Shown: piece after piece, positions 45,907 through 53,703 of the stretch
Position numbering within the stretch: position 1 is the stretch's first letter
How the letters are laid out: each line of letters opens with the position of its first letter
Source: G963668345 sp965206025
GTDB lineage: Bacteria; Acidobacteriota; Terriglobia; Bryobacterales; UBA6623
Length of the DNA stretch: 64,000 nt
Assembly (NCBI GenBank): GCA_965206025.1
Contig: CBDBIU010000003.1
Coordinates: 372,001-436,000 of the forward strand
Reading direction: 5' to 3'
Made by a program: the position numbers and the translations under genes
Notes under the pieces: model-generated
Databases searched by the model: none
What the model was told of the DNA's origin: nothing
Seen by the model: the letters and a program-made list of their open reading frames with translations, nothing else

Positions 45907-45956
45907 TTGATTCTCGGTCCTGTGGATAGGTAAGATTGCGTCATATTGTCGCAATC
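45907..45956 (+). promoter_or_regulatory. candidate promoter with palindromic operator-like site
   Basis: TTGATT (45907-45912) and TAAGAT (45931-45936) are separated by 18 bp. Overlapping the expected transcription start is a 7 bp inverted repeat, GATTGCG (45934-45940) and CGCAATC (45950-45956), with 9 bases between. This could be an operator or a 5' leader hairpin. It lies 33 bp upstream of the 45989 gene. Confidence 0.4.
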
Positions 45957-45988
45957 CAGCACATTCTGCCCAACAAGAGGTGCAACGC

Positions 45989-46468
45989 ATGACCCCCGAC
46001 CAAGAAAGGGCACTTTGGGACTCCCTTCTCAGCGCGGACATGAACTCCCGATACTGGGTCTATATTGCGCGCCGCTATCAACGCCGTTTGAAAGCCGCCA
46101 CGATTTTTCTAGCTGCCACTTCAACCTCGGCGGTAGGAACATTGCTAGCTTCAATGAAGGATGATTGGCTTCTCCAGTTGCTCTCTCTGGCAACCGCCGT
46201 CATCGCCGTTGCGCTTCCGATCTTGAATTGGGAAGGCACTATCCAGACGGCGGTGCGAGTCGTAGAAAGATGGGCATTCCTCCGCGCCGCGTACGAGCGG
46301 TTATGGGCTTCCCTTCCTACTATCTCGAATGCGGATGCTTCAACCAAGTTTGACGAAATCAAAACGAGGGAGTTGGAGCTAAGTTGGATCGAAGTTACGC
46401 TCCCACACGACCAAACCCTTCTCCAAAAAAGCTATACTGAAGTCGTCCAAACGCGAGGAATTGCGTAG
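45989..46468 (+). CDS. two-transmembrane protein of unknown function (SLATT-like layout)
   Basis: A 159-residue protein. I chose the ATG at 45989 because an AAGAGG ribosome-binding site lies nine bases upstream; a GTG at 45980 would overlap it. The order is a cytosolic helix with RYWVYIARRYQRRLKAAT, membrane helix 1 at about residues 36-56, a short acidic turn, membrane helix 2 at about 62-80 (LLSLATAVIAVALPILNW), then about 80 residues of amphipathic helix with WAFLRAAYERLWASL. This layout resembles two-helix SLATT-type effector proteins, but I cannot assign a family. It sits between tRNA-Asp and a MITE, with a proline-rich peptide gene 17 bp downstream. Confidence 0.7.
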   Translation: MTPDQERALWDSLLSADMNSRYWVYIARRYQRRLKAATIFLAATSTSAVGTLLASMKDDWLLQLLSLATAVIAVALPILNWEGTIQTAVRVVERWAFLRAAYERLWASLPTISNADASTKFDEIKTRELELSWIEVTLPHDQTLLQKSYTEVVQTRGIA

Positions 46469-46485
46469 GGTATCTCACACCGACA

Positions 46486-46653
46486 ATGGGTCAAAAACAA
46501 CAACTGCCAAGACCGCCAGATACTCGGACCGGTACCGACACTCGTACGGCGCCGCCTGCCCCGTGGCCTCCTCCTCCTAGGCGGCCAAGGGAGCCGGAAA
46601 CCCATCACCCGCCACCGGCGCCTCCGCCACCGGATCAACCTGATAGGCCATAG
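46486..46653 (+). CDS. proline-rich small protein paired with the two-TM protein
   Basis: A 55-residue frame from the ATG at 46486 to TAG. It begins MGQKQQLPRPPDTRTG, and about 40 percent of residues are proline, with PWPPPPRRP and PPPAPPPPDQP runs. It starts 17 bp after the two-TM gene, in a different frame, and ends 17 bp before the MITE at 46671, so it was not disrupted. The ribosome-binding site is weak (TAGGG), which fits translation coupled to the upstream gene. No signal peptide or known domain. Function unknown. Confidence 0.55.
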   Translation: MGQKQQLPRPPDTRTGTDTRTAPPAPWPPPPRRPREPETHHPPPAPPPPDQPDRP

Positions 46654-46670
46654 CCGGCTTTACCTTTCTT

Positions 46671-47126
46671 GGCTCTTCCGGGTTTTTAGTGGGTGGCCAA
46701 CGGGTAGCCGGCTCCTCCATCCTGCCGACCCGACGTCGCCCGCAGTCACATCGGAGCCCAAAAGGCGGCCAAGAAATCCCCAAATACCCTACACGCCAGT
46801 CCGGTCGTGGGCAACTCGTAAAGGGAATAAGACACTGATAAACAGGGAGTTATCTCTTTGAGTGTGGCCACTGGATGACAGTTGTGGATCTGCATTTCAC
46901 AGCCTTCGGGAGACTGTACGACTACCTGCCAGCAGCCTTGCTCTACTCGTAACCCTTTGTTTATCAGTAATTCTTTTTGGCCAACGCAGTCGCCGCCCGG
47001 CCTTGGGGGCCGTAGAGTTGTCACGAAGCCCTTGAATGGCACCGAAGCAGGCTCCGGGAGGTCGGCCTCACAGTGGCGAGGGATCCGTCACTCACCGCCG
47101 CCAGCCACTAAAATCCCAGAAGAGCC
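46671..47126. mobile_element. ISL3-like MITE, copy B, with perfect target duplication
   Basis: A 456 bp element bounded by inverted repeats starting GGCTCTTCC and (other strand) GGCTCTTCT. It is flanked by a perfect 8 bp direct repeat CCTTTCTT at 46663-46670 and 47127-47134. It differs from copy A (33400-33856) at only three positions, so at least one copy moved recently. No transposase frame; it must be mobilised in trans. Confidence 0.92.
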
Positions 47127-47253
47127 CCTTTCTTTGGAGCTAGATGTTAGGAGGGCGTGATGGCTCTCTTTGCTGAGAATCTGTCCTTGCACTTCCCCCT
47201 GAGAAGCGCTTCGACATACCCTCCTTCCAGCCGCTACGCTAGATGGATAGCTC

Positions 47254-48537
47254 ATGGCCAGAATCTTTCCCTTTCGCGCCTATCGCTACGCTTCGAAAGC
47301 CGGTTCGCCCCGGAATCTCGTCACGCAGCCCTACGACAAGATCACGCCCGAGATGCAGGAGCGCTATTACGGGGCCAGTTCCCATAACTTCGCCCGCATC
47401 ATCAAGGGGAAAGCTGAGCCGTCCGACAGCGACTCGGACAATGTCTACACGCGGGCGGCCTCGAACCTGAACGACTGGATCGCCGACGGCGTACTCGAGC
47501 AAGAGCCGGAGGAAGCGCTCTACCCATACTTTCAAGAATTTCGGCGTCTCGATTCCGGCGAAACCTTCGTCCGCAAGGGCTTCATCGGTCTTACGCAACT
47601 CGAAGACTACAGCGCCGGCGTGATTCATCGCCATGAGATGACGCACTCCGGGCCCAAGCTCGATCGTCTGCGGCTTATCCGCCACACTCGTGCTCATTTG
47701 GGACAGCTTTTCATGTTGTACGACGACCCTTCCCTGCGGATCGACGCGCGTCTGGACGAGGCCGCTTCCGGCGCGCCGCTGTCGAGCGTCGAAGACGAGT
47801 ACGGGGTGCGCCACACGGTCTGGAAGATCACCGATCCTTCCTCGATCCGCGAACTGCGGCGGCTGATGGACGACAAGAAACTGTTGATCGCCGACGGCCA
47901 CCACCGCTACGAGACCGCCTTGGCCTACTCTCGCGAGAACCCAGCCCTCGCTGGGGCTGAGCGGGCCATGATGACGTTCGTCAACATGCAGGCCCCGGGC
48001 CTCGTCGCGCTCGCCACCCATCGAGTGCTCGACGGTTTGCCGGACTTCGATCCTCAAGCCATCGTCGCTCGAGCGGGGGAGTTGTTCGACTCGGAAGCAC
48101 TGCCCTCGACGGGTGATCTCCGCCGGCGGCTCGACAGTGTCGATCCTGCCGCCGTTGCCTTCGGGGCCGTATTTCGTTCGGCGCGGGGGGCCTATCTGTT
48201 CCGGCCCAAGCTGGAAGCCCTGGACCGCCTGCTCGATGGCCTAAGCCGCAAGGAGCGAGACCTCGACGTGGTCGTCTTGCACAAAGTCTTCATCGAAAAG
48301 GTGCTTCGAATCTCCGAGGCGGACATCAAGGAATTGACATACATTCGCTACGTACGGGGATTCGACGCAGCCGCCGAGGAAGTCGCTTCCGGCCGGGCGC
48401 AGGCGGCCTTGCTCCTCCGGCCCGTGCCGGTTCAGCAGGTGGCGGAGATCGCTTTTTCCGGTGGAGTGATGCCGCAGAAGTCGACTGACTTCTATCCGAA
48501 ACTGCTCTCCGGCTTGACGATTTATCGAATCGATTAA
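47254..48537 (+). CDS. DUF1015 family protein
   Basis: A 427-residue cytosolic protein beginning ARIFPFRAYRYASKAGSP. The family hallmark LLIADGHHRYETALAYSREN lies near residue 210, and VAQPYDKI-type text (LVTQPYDKITPEMQERYY) near residue 25. DUF1015 proteins are widespread and uncharacterised; in some genomes they are near serine biosynthesis genes, but none are here. It converges with the LysR gene (10 bp between stops). Confidence 0.92.
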   Translation: MARIFPFRAYRYASKAGSPRNLVTQPYDKITPEMQERYYGASSHNFARIIKGKAEPSDSDSDNVYTRAASNLNDWIADGVLEQEPEEALYPYFQEFRRLDSGETFVRKGFIGLTQLEDYSAGVIHRHEMTHSGPKLDRLRLIRHTRAHLGQLFMLYDDPSLRIDARLDEAASGAPLSSVEDEYGVRHTVWKITDPSSIRELRRLMDDKKLLIADGHHRYETALAYSRENPALAGAERAMMTFVNMQAPGLVALATHRVLDGLPDFDPQAIVARAGELFDSEALPSTGDLRRRLDSVDPAAVAFGAVFRSARGAYLFRPKLEALDRLLDGLSRKERDLDVVVLHKVFIEKVLRISEADIKELTYIRYVRGFDAAAEEVASGRAQAALLLRPVPVQQVAEIAFSGGVMPQKSTDFYPKLLSGLTIYRID

Positions 48538-48547
48538 CCCGCTTGTC

Positions 48548-49492
48548 TTACGAGGCTTTCGTCGCTTTGCGGGGTATCGCCGGCGGTTCGAGTTCGGCTT
48601 GAGGCCGCAGGGCGCGGGCAAACTCCGCCACCACCTCGATAAATCCGAGAGCGGCGCGCGATAGCGGCTTATCCTTGCGGTAGATCATGCCCACGGTTCG
48701 CACCATGGGGAGCGGGGCCAGCCGGACGGCCCGCAACTTCCCGGCGCGGATCTCCGATTTGGCGTGCGTAACCGCCATGAAGCCGACCCCGAGCCCGGCC
48801 ATGACGAAATGCTTCATCATCTCGCTGGACTCCATCTCCATCGAGATCTTCAGATCGTCTTCGACCATGTCCAAATACTCGTTGATTCGGCTTCTCGTTC
48901 GGCCCCCTTTGGGCAGCAACAAAGAATATTGGGCGATCTCCTCCGGGGCCACCGATTTTGCCTTCGCCAGCGCGTGAGAAGGAGGAACCAGGAGGCAAAT
49001 CTCATCGGAGTGAATCTGTACCACTTCGATGCGCCTTTCTTGGACAGGCAATTGCGTAATCCCAAAGTCCACGGAGTTGTCAAGGACCGACTGGATGGTG
49101 CGCGTACTGTAGGAGCGAATCACTTGCAACTGCACTTCGGGGAACCGTTCGGCGTAGGTGGAGAAAACCTTGGGCAGCACGTTGATGCAAGTAGCCTCGT
49201 TGGCGGCAATCGATACCTCGCCCTTGGGGATACGATCCAACTCTCTGACTTCATCGAAGGCTTCCCGCTTCAGGTCGAGAAGCTGGCGGGCATACTCGGC
49301 GAACGTCTTGCCGGCAACGGTGAGCGAGATTCGGCTTCCGAAACGTTCGAAAAGCTGGGTGCCCAACTCCTGCTCCATTTGCCGAATCTGGGCGCTGATG
49401 GCCGGCTGCGTGCGGAAGCACGTCTGCGCGGCCTTCGAAAAGCTCTTCAGGCGCACTATCTCCAGAAACGTATGGAGCTGATCAAAGTCCAT
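48548..49492 (-). CDS. LysR-family transcriptional regulator
   Basis: A 314-residue regulator. The N-terminal winged helix-turn-helix is MDFDQLHTFLEIVRLKSFSK, AAQTCFRTQPAISAQIRQME and LGTQLFERFG. The effector-binding domain follows (GEVSIAANEATCINVLPKVF through GLGVGFMAVTHAKSE). The cofactor is unknown. It is a single gene; the IS at 49559-51120 lies directly behind its start, so the natural divergent partner may have been separated from it. Confidence 0.95.
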   Translation of the reverse strand: MDFDQLHTFLEIVRLKSFSKAAQTCFRTQPAISAQIRQMEQELGTQLFERFGSRISLTVAGKTFAEYARQLLDLKREAFDEVRELDRIPKGEVSIAANEATCINVLPKVFSTYAERFPEVQLQVIRSYSTRTIQSVLDNSVDFGITQLPVQERRIEVVQIHSDEICLLVPPSHALAKAKSVAPEEIAQYSLLLPKGGRTRSRINEYLDMVEDDLKISMEMESSEMMKHFVMAGLGVGFMAVTHAKSEIRAGKLRAVRLAPLPMVRTVGMIYRKDKPLSRAALGFIEVVAEFARALRPQAELEPPAIPRKATKAS

Positions 49493-49558
49493 CGTTGAGC
49501 ACCCTTATCCCCAGCTCTCCAGTGTAACTATACCACCGACGAAGAAATCTCCCAGTCT

Positions 49559-51120
49559 TGTCTCATGCAAGATGAGTCTGAACGAGGAGTTTGTTTCTCA
49601 CACAAGATGAGCCTGAAGGATCGGGGAGTGGGCATGCTGGGAATTGACTATCCAAGTGCAAAACACCAGCAAGCTGAACCTGCAACAGATCCAGCAGTTT
49701 CTCCACTCCAGCGAGGAGATTCGATTCAAAGGCAAAGGGCGGGCCGAGATCTACACGTGGGTGGCGCGCACGCTTCGCCAGCACGGCTACAGCCGCCAAA
49801 ACCGCGCCGACAAAGGGCTGCTGCGGCAGTATCTGGTCAAGATGACCGGACTGAGCCGGGCGCAAATCACGCGGCTGATCCAGCAGTACCGGCAGGGCGG
49901 AGAACTCCAACCCGCCCGCTACCGGCGGCATCGCTTTGCCCGCAAGTACACGCCCGCCGACGTCGAACTGCTGGCGGCGGTGGACGAGGCCCACGAAACC
50001 CTCAGCGGCCCGGCCACGCGCAAGATCCTCGAGCGGGAATACCAGCAGTACCAGCAGCGCGAATACGAGCGGCTGGCGGGGATCTCGGTGGCCCAGATCT
50101 ATCGCCTGCGGCGGCGCAGAGCCTACCGCCAGCGGCGGCTGCATTTCACCAAGACCCGGCCCACGGCGGTGTCGATCGGCGAGCGGCGCCGGCCCGACCC
50201 GCAAGGCCAACCCGGCTTTCTGCGAGTGGATACGGTGCATCAAGGGGATCGCGATGGCGTCAAGGGCGTCTACCACATCAATGCCGTGGATGAAGTCACC
50301 CAGTGGCAAGTGGTCGGCGCCACGCCCGCGATCAGTGAAGCCTGGCTGGAGCCGTTGCTGAAAGCCATGATCGAGCAGTTTCCCTTTCGTATCCGCGGCT
50401 TCCATTCCGACAACGGCAGCGAGTTCCTCAATCGCACGGTGGAGAAGCTATTGAACAAGCTGCTGATCGAACAGACCAAGTCGCGTCCGCGGCACTCCAA
50501 CGACAACGGCTTGGTGGAATCGAAAAACGGCGCGGTGATCCGCAAACACATGGGATATACGTACATCGCGGCGCCGCACGCGGGGCGCATCCAGCGCTTC
50601 TACCAACAGCACTTCAATCCCTATTTGAACTTCCACCGGCCCTGCGGACAGCCCGAGATCAAGACCGACGCCAAAGGCAAGCAGAAGCGGGTGTACCGCC
50701 ACTACCAGACGCCTTGGGAATCTTTCGAGAAGTTGCCCGAGGCCGCCAGCTATCTCAAGCCAGGGCAGAGGCTGGAGGCTCTGGGCCGCATTGCCCAGGC
50801 CGAAAGCGACACGGCGGCGGCCCGCCGGATGCAGCGAGCCAAGCAGAAGCTGTTTGCCAGTTTCCGTTCCGCGAACACGCCGTGCTGAACAGCAGGAAGA
50901 GGGCTGTGGAAATGACGGGCGATGGAAAACGAGGAAAACCAAAACCAGGTTTCCCTTCGTTTCCCACCGCCCTTGGAAATCGCTCCGCGATTCCCACAAT
51001 CCCACAACCCCGACGACGATTCTCCCCTTCCCAAAACTCAAAATCAAAAAGCCCGAAAGGAGCCCCAGCGACTCAAAAAGCCCCAACCCCCGTCTTCAGG
51101 CTCATCCTTCGATGAGAAAA
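49559..51120 (+). mobile_element. IS481/IS1202-like insertion sequence
   Basis: The transposase at 49644-50888 is bracketed by related ends. On the left, TGTCTCATGCAAGATGAG (49559) and TGTTTCTCACACAAGATGAG (49592) are two direct copies of an end-like sequence 33 bp apart. On the right, the reverse complement of about 51093-51120 reads TTTTCTCATC and GATGAGCCTGAAG. The true left boundary could be either copy. No clear target duplication was found. Confidence 0.7.
49644..50888 (+). CDS. DDE integrase-type transposase
   Basis: A 414-residue transposase with an rve-type catalytic core. The DDE residues are D196 in RVDTVHQGDRDG, D256 in FHSDNGSEF and E292 in NGLVESKNGAV. The N-terminal helix-turn-helix region includes MTGLSRAQITRLIQQYRQGG. 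The C-terminal part has NPYLNFHRPCGQPEIKTDAK. The length and motifs match IS481 or IS1202-type elements. The frame opens with TTG at 49644; no better start precedes the conserved region. It is intact. Confidence 0.88.
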   Translation: MTIQVQNTSKLNLQQIQQFLHSSEEIRFKGKGRAEIYTWVARTLRQHGYSRQNRADKGLLRQYLVKMTGLSRAQITRLIQQYRQGGELQPARYRRHRFARKYTPADVELLAAVDEAHETLSGPATRKILEREYQQYQQREYERLAGISVAQIYRLRRRRAYRQRRLHFTKTRPTAVSIGERRRPDPQGQPGFLRVDTVHQGDRDGVKGVYHINAVDEVTQWQVVGATPAISEAWLEPLLKAMIEQFPFRIRGFHSDNGSEFLNRTVEKLLNKLLIEQTKSRPRHSNDNGLVESKNGAVIRKHMGYTYIAAPHAGRIQRFYQQHFNPYLNFHRPCGQPEIKTDAKGKQKRVYRHYQTPWESFEKLPEAASYLKPGQRLEALGRIAQAESDTAAARRMQRAKQKLFASFRSANTPC

Positions 51121-51300
51121 TGCTCTCCCCGACCAAACACGCGGCCCGGCGGGGTAGCCCCTTTTTCTCACCAACGGCCAGCAGCAGCGGCCAGCAGCAG
51201 TGGAGCGAGCCCCGCCGTTTGAGATGTAGGCGCGCCATTGATCGCGCCCGCTTGCCTTACAAACCGCCGGTCGGTCCGTTTCCGCTCTACAATTGAGGTC
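51121..51300. other. sequence between the IS end and queA
   Basis: No gene. It contains CAGCAGCGGCCAGCAGCAG, a short imperfect tandem repeat at about 51180, and the hairpin GGCGCG/CGCGCC at about 51230 preceded by TGTAG, related to the TGTAGCGCGG hairpins elsewhere. Confidence 0.5.
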
Positions 51301-52353
51301 GTGCGGGTTGCCGATTTTCACTACGACTTACCTCCGGAGCGGATCGCTCAATATCCCTTGTCGAATCGGGCGGCGAGCCGGATGCTCGTACTCGACCGGG
51401 CGAAGGGCCAATGGGAGGATCGCCTGTTTCGTGACCTGCCGGGTTATTTATCCCCCGGCGACGCGCTCGTCCTCAACAACGCGCGAGTTTTGCCGGCGCG
51501 ACTGTTCGGGCGTCGCGCGGGCGTGCACGCCACAAAGGCGAAGAGTCACATCCGCGGGGTCGTGGAGATCCTTCTGCTGAGGCAAATTCACAGCAACCCG
51601 ATGCGCTGGGAAGCGCTGGTCCACCCCGGACGCAGGATTCGCGTCGGCGAGGCGATTAGCTTTGCCGGCGGCGTCGAGGCGACGATCGTTGATCGAGGGG
51701 ATTTCGGACTTCGCGTTGTCGAATTTCCCCGGCGGCAAGGTCTCCTGGAAAAATTTGAGGAGGTCGGCCACACGCCCCTGCCTCCCTATATCCGCCGCTC
51801 CGACGAGGCGGCCGATCGGGAGCGCTACCAAACGGTCTACGCGAGCCGTCCTGGCGCGGTGGCCGCGCCCACGGCAGGTCTGCACTTCACGCCTGAGATC
51901 CTCGATCATCTCGATCTGCGAGGAATCAAGAAAATCGAGGTCACCTTGGATGTCGGGCTGGGCATGTTTCAACCCGTCAGAGTCGCCAAGGTCGAGGATC
52001 ACCCCATGCACGCCGAGCGCTACGACATACCGGCTCCGGCGGCCGAAGAACTCAACGCCGCGAAACGGCGCATTGCTGTCGGCACCACGACGGTCCGCAC
52101 GCTGGAGCACGGCATTCGGGAAGGGGCGGGCGCTTTCCGAGCGTCGAGCGGAGACTCGGATCTTTTTATCTACCCGGGCTTCGCATTCAAGGCCGTCGAC
52201 GCGTTGCTAACCAATTTTCACTTGCCGAGTTCCACTCTGCTGATGCTTGTTTGCGCCTTCGCCGGACGAGAGCTGGTTCTCGACGCCTATGCGCACGCTG
52301 TACGGAGAAATTACCGCTCCTACTCCTATGGCGACTGTATGTTGATTTTGTAA
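51301..52353 (+). CDS. queA: S-adenosylmethionine:tRNA ribosyltransferase-isomerase
   Basis: Transfers the ribosyl part of SAM to 7-aminomethyl-7-deazaguanine in tRNA, giving epoxyqueuosine. I start it at GTG 51301 (VRVADFHYDLPPERIAQYPL), the family N-terminus, giving 350 residues. GDALVLNNARVLPARLFG, PTAGLHFTPEILDHL and TTTVRTLEHGIREG are diagnostic, and NFHLPSSTLLMLVCAFAGRE closes the protein. No tgt gene is adjacent. Confidence 0.96.
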   Translation: MRVADFHYDLPPERIAQYPLSNRAASRMLVLDRAKGQWEDRLFRDLPGYLSPGDALVLNNARVLPARLFGRRAGVHATKAKSHIRGVVEILLLRQIHSNPMRWEALVHPGRRIRVGEAISFAGGVEATIVDRGDFGLRVVEFPRRQGLLEKFEEVGHTPLPPYIRRSDEAADRERYQTVYASRPGAVAAPTAGLHFTPEILDHLDLRGIKKIEVTLDVGLGMFQPVRVAKVEDHPMHAERYDIPAPAAEELNAAKRRIAVGTTTVRTLEHGIREGAGAFRASSGDSDLFIYPGFAFKAVDALLTNFHLPSSTLLMLVCAFAGRELVLDAYAHAVRRNYRSYSYGDCMLIL

Positions 52354-52427
52354 CCGGCGGCAAGATCCCCGCACCTTGGAATCGCCCCGATTCGGCGAAC
52401 GGGAACCGATTGCTCACCCTAACCGGG

Positions 52428-52627
52428 CTAGCCCGCTTTTCTCACCAGGTGGCGAGGCGAAGTGCGTGAGAGGCCCGTCAGTACAAGGCGCGCGCCGCTC
52501 GGCGCCGCATTTCTTGAATAATGCGGGTGTACTTGAACAGTACGTTGAGCACGGCGAGCAAGCGCAACGCAGTAATGGCGGGCCTATGGCGTGCTTCGAC
52601 CGTCAGGTGGTGAGAAATCCGGGCTAG
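52428..52627. repeat. family 1 inverted-repeat element, complete copy
   Basis: A 200 bp copy from CTAGCCCGCTTTTCTCACCAG to GTGAGAAATCCGGGCTAG. It shares nearly all of the 996-1180 element, plus an additional short segment (GCCGCATTTCTTGAATAATG) near 52501. It lies between queA and the convergent 52638 gene, 10 bp from the stop of the latter. Confidence 0.82.
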
Positions 52628-52637
52628 ACCCTCTCGA

Positions 52638-53393
52638 CTACAGCGGAAACCGACCCAGCCCGCGGCGGTTACGGTTGTCGCGGTTGCGACGGGGGTCCGG
52701 TCCGCCTTCGGTGTTCGGGTTAGCTCCGGGCCGCTGCATCACATTCTCGAAAGTGACTTCCTCCTCGGTGAAGAACAGGTCGCGATCGAGGACCATGTCG
52801 AGCTGGGTGCCCTTCTCAAGGATCGCCTCGGGGCCGCGAGAAGCCAGCACGCCGATCAGCCCGGCAGCCGCGGTCGCTTCGCCCACCGATCGTGCGTCGC
52901 CCCCTCTGTTGCTCTCACTGCTGACCTTGCCTTCTTCCCGATCGAAATCCTCCGGCGAGCGGCCGTCGAGCGCGCCCACTCGGCCGACCAGGTCTCGAAT
53001 CGTGCCGTTCGGCAGGATCAACTGCTCGAAGCGGAGAAACAGCTCCCCACGACCCTTCACGCGGCCAGGCCGCTTGACGCTGGTCACCGTCCCGGAGACG
53101 TAGGTGCCGGGCGGGACGACAATCCGCCCGGCGACCGGTACTGGGTATACGGACTCGAGGTAGACTCGGTCGCCCGGCGAGGCATGCTTGGTACTGATGC
53201 TGTTGATGAGAACCAAGGGAACTCGCGTGCCCCGAGGAACCGTGACGCCGGGACCCTGGGACTGTTCTCTGGTTTTGAGACCGTCGGACAGCACGGTGTT
53301 AGCTTCGCCGGGGTGGTCGTCGGTCTGTTGTGCGAGTAGCGGCGCTGTGAACAAGCCCAGCGCCAATCCGCTGATGAAAATTGCCTTTCCCAT
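52638..53393 (-). CDS. secreted TrbI/VirB10-like C-terminal domain protein, orphan
   Basis: A 251-residue protein with a signal peptide (GKAIFISGLALGLFTAPLLA). The mature core has VPRGTRVPLVLINSISTKHA, GDRVYLESVYPVPVAGRIVV and PPGTYVSGTVTSVKRPGRVK, the beta-rich pattern of the TrbI/VirB10 C-terminal domain. The C-terminus is Arg/Asn/Pro-rich. No other type IV secretion or conjugation genes are in the window. It is likely a stand-alone periplasmic protein of unknown role; the family name is tentative. Confidence 0.65.
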   Translation of the reverse strand: MGKAIFISGLALGLFTAPLLAQQTDDHPGEANTVLSDGLKTREQSQGPGVTVPRGTRVPLVLINSISTKHASPGDRVYLESVYPVPVAGRIVVPPGTYVSGTVTSVKRPGRVKGRGELFLRFEQLILPNGTIRDLVGRVGALDGRSPEDFDREEGKVSSESNRGGDARSVGEATAAAGLIGVLASRGPEAILEKGTQLDMVLDRDLFFTEEEVTFENVMQRPGANPNTEGGPDPRRNRDNRNRRGLGRFPL

Positions 53394-53414
53394 GACAATG
53401 ACTCCCTGCTTATT

Positions 53415-53610
53415 CTAGCCCGCTTTTCTCACCACGGCCGCCGCGGATTCGGCGAAAGGCCCGGTGGCCACGGCTCGCGGCAGCAGTTTCTCTACATCGC
53501 CCAGCGTACAGTATGTCGGCAAGCGGGCGCGATGAATCGCGCCCCTCCATCCTTGACTGCGGGCATTTGCTTCCCCTCCCGCCGGCCACGTGGTCAGAAA
53601 AGCGGGTTAG
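53415..53610. repeat. family 1 element with conserved ends and a different core
   Basis: The left end CTAGCCCGCTTTTCTCACCAC and the right end TGGTCAGAAAAGCGGGTTAG are inverted repeats matching the 996-1180 element. The 150 bp interior is unrelated to the other copies. It holds a perfect hairpin, GGGCGCGAT/ATCGCGCCC at 53525-53544. The remaining 310 bp gap (53394-53703) holds no gene. Confidence 0.6.
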
Positions 53611-53703
53611 CGACCTATCTTGGCGCGAAGCGAACTGGAAGGCGTGAAAAAGCGCGGACTGCCATGGGCTCGTGCATCAGGTTTGCGAATACGGCGCTCC
53701 CGC

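Noticed and set aside
45695..47253. Integrative element bounded by tRNA-Asp
   Set aside because: I looked for a second copy of the tRNA 3' end and an integrase and found neither, so there is no support for a classic tRNA-integrated island.
51180..51210. CAGCAGCGGCCAGCAGCAG short tandem repeat as a CRISPR or regulatory array
   Set aside because: Only two imperfect units, with no spacers; background low complexity.
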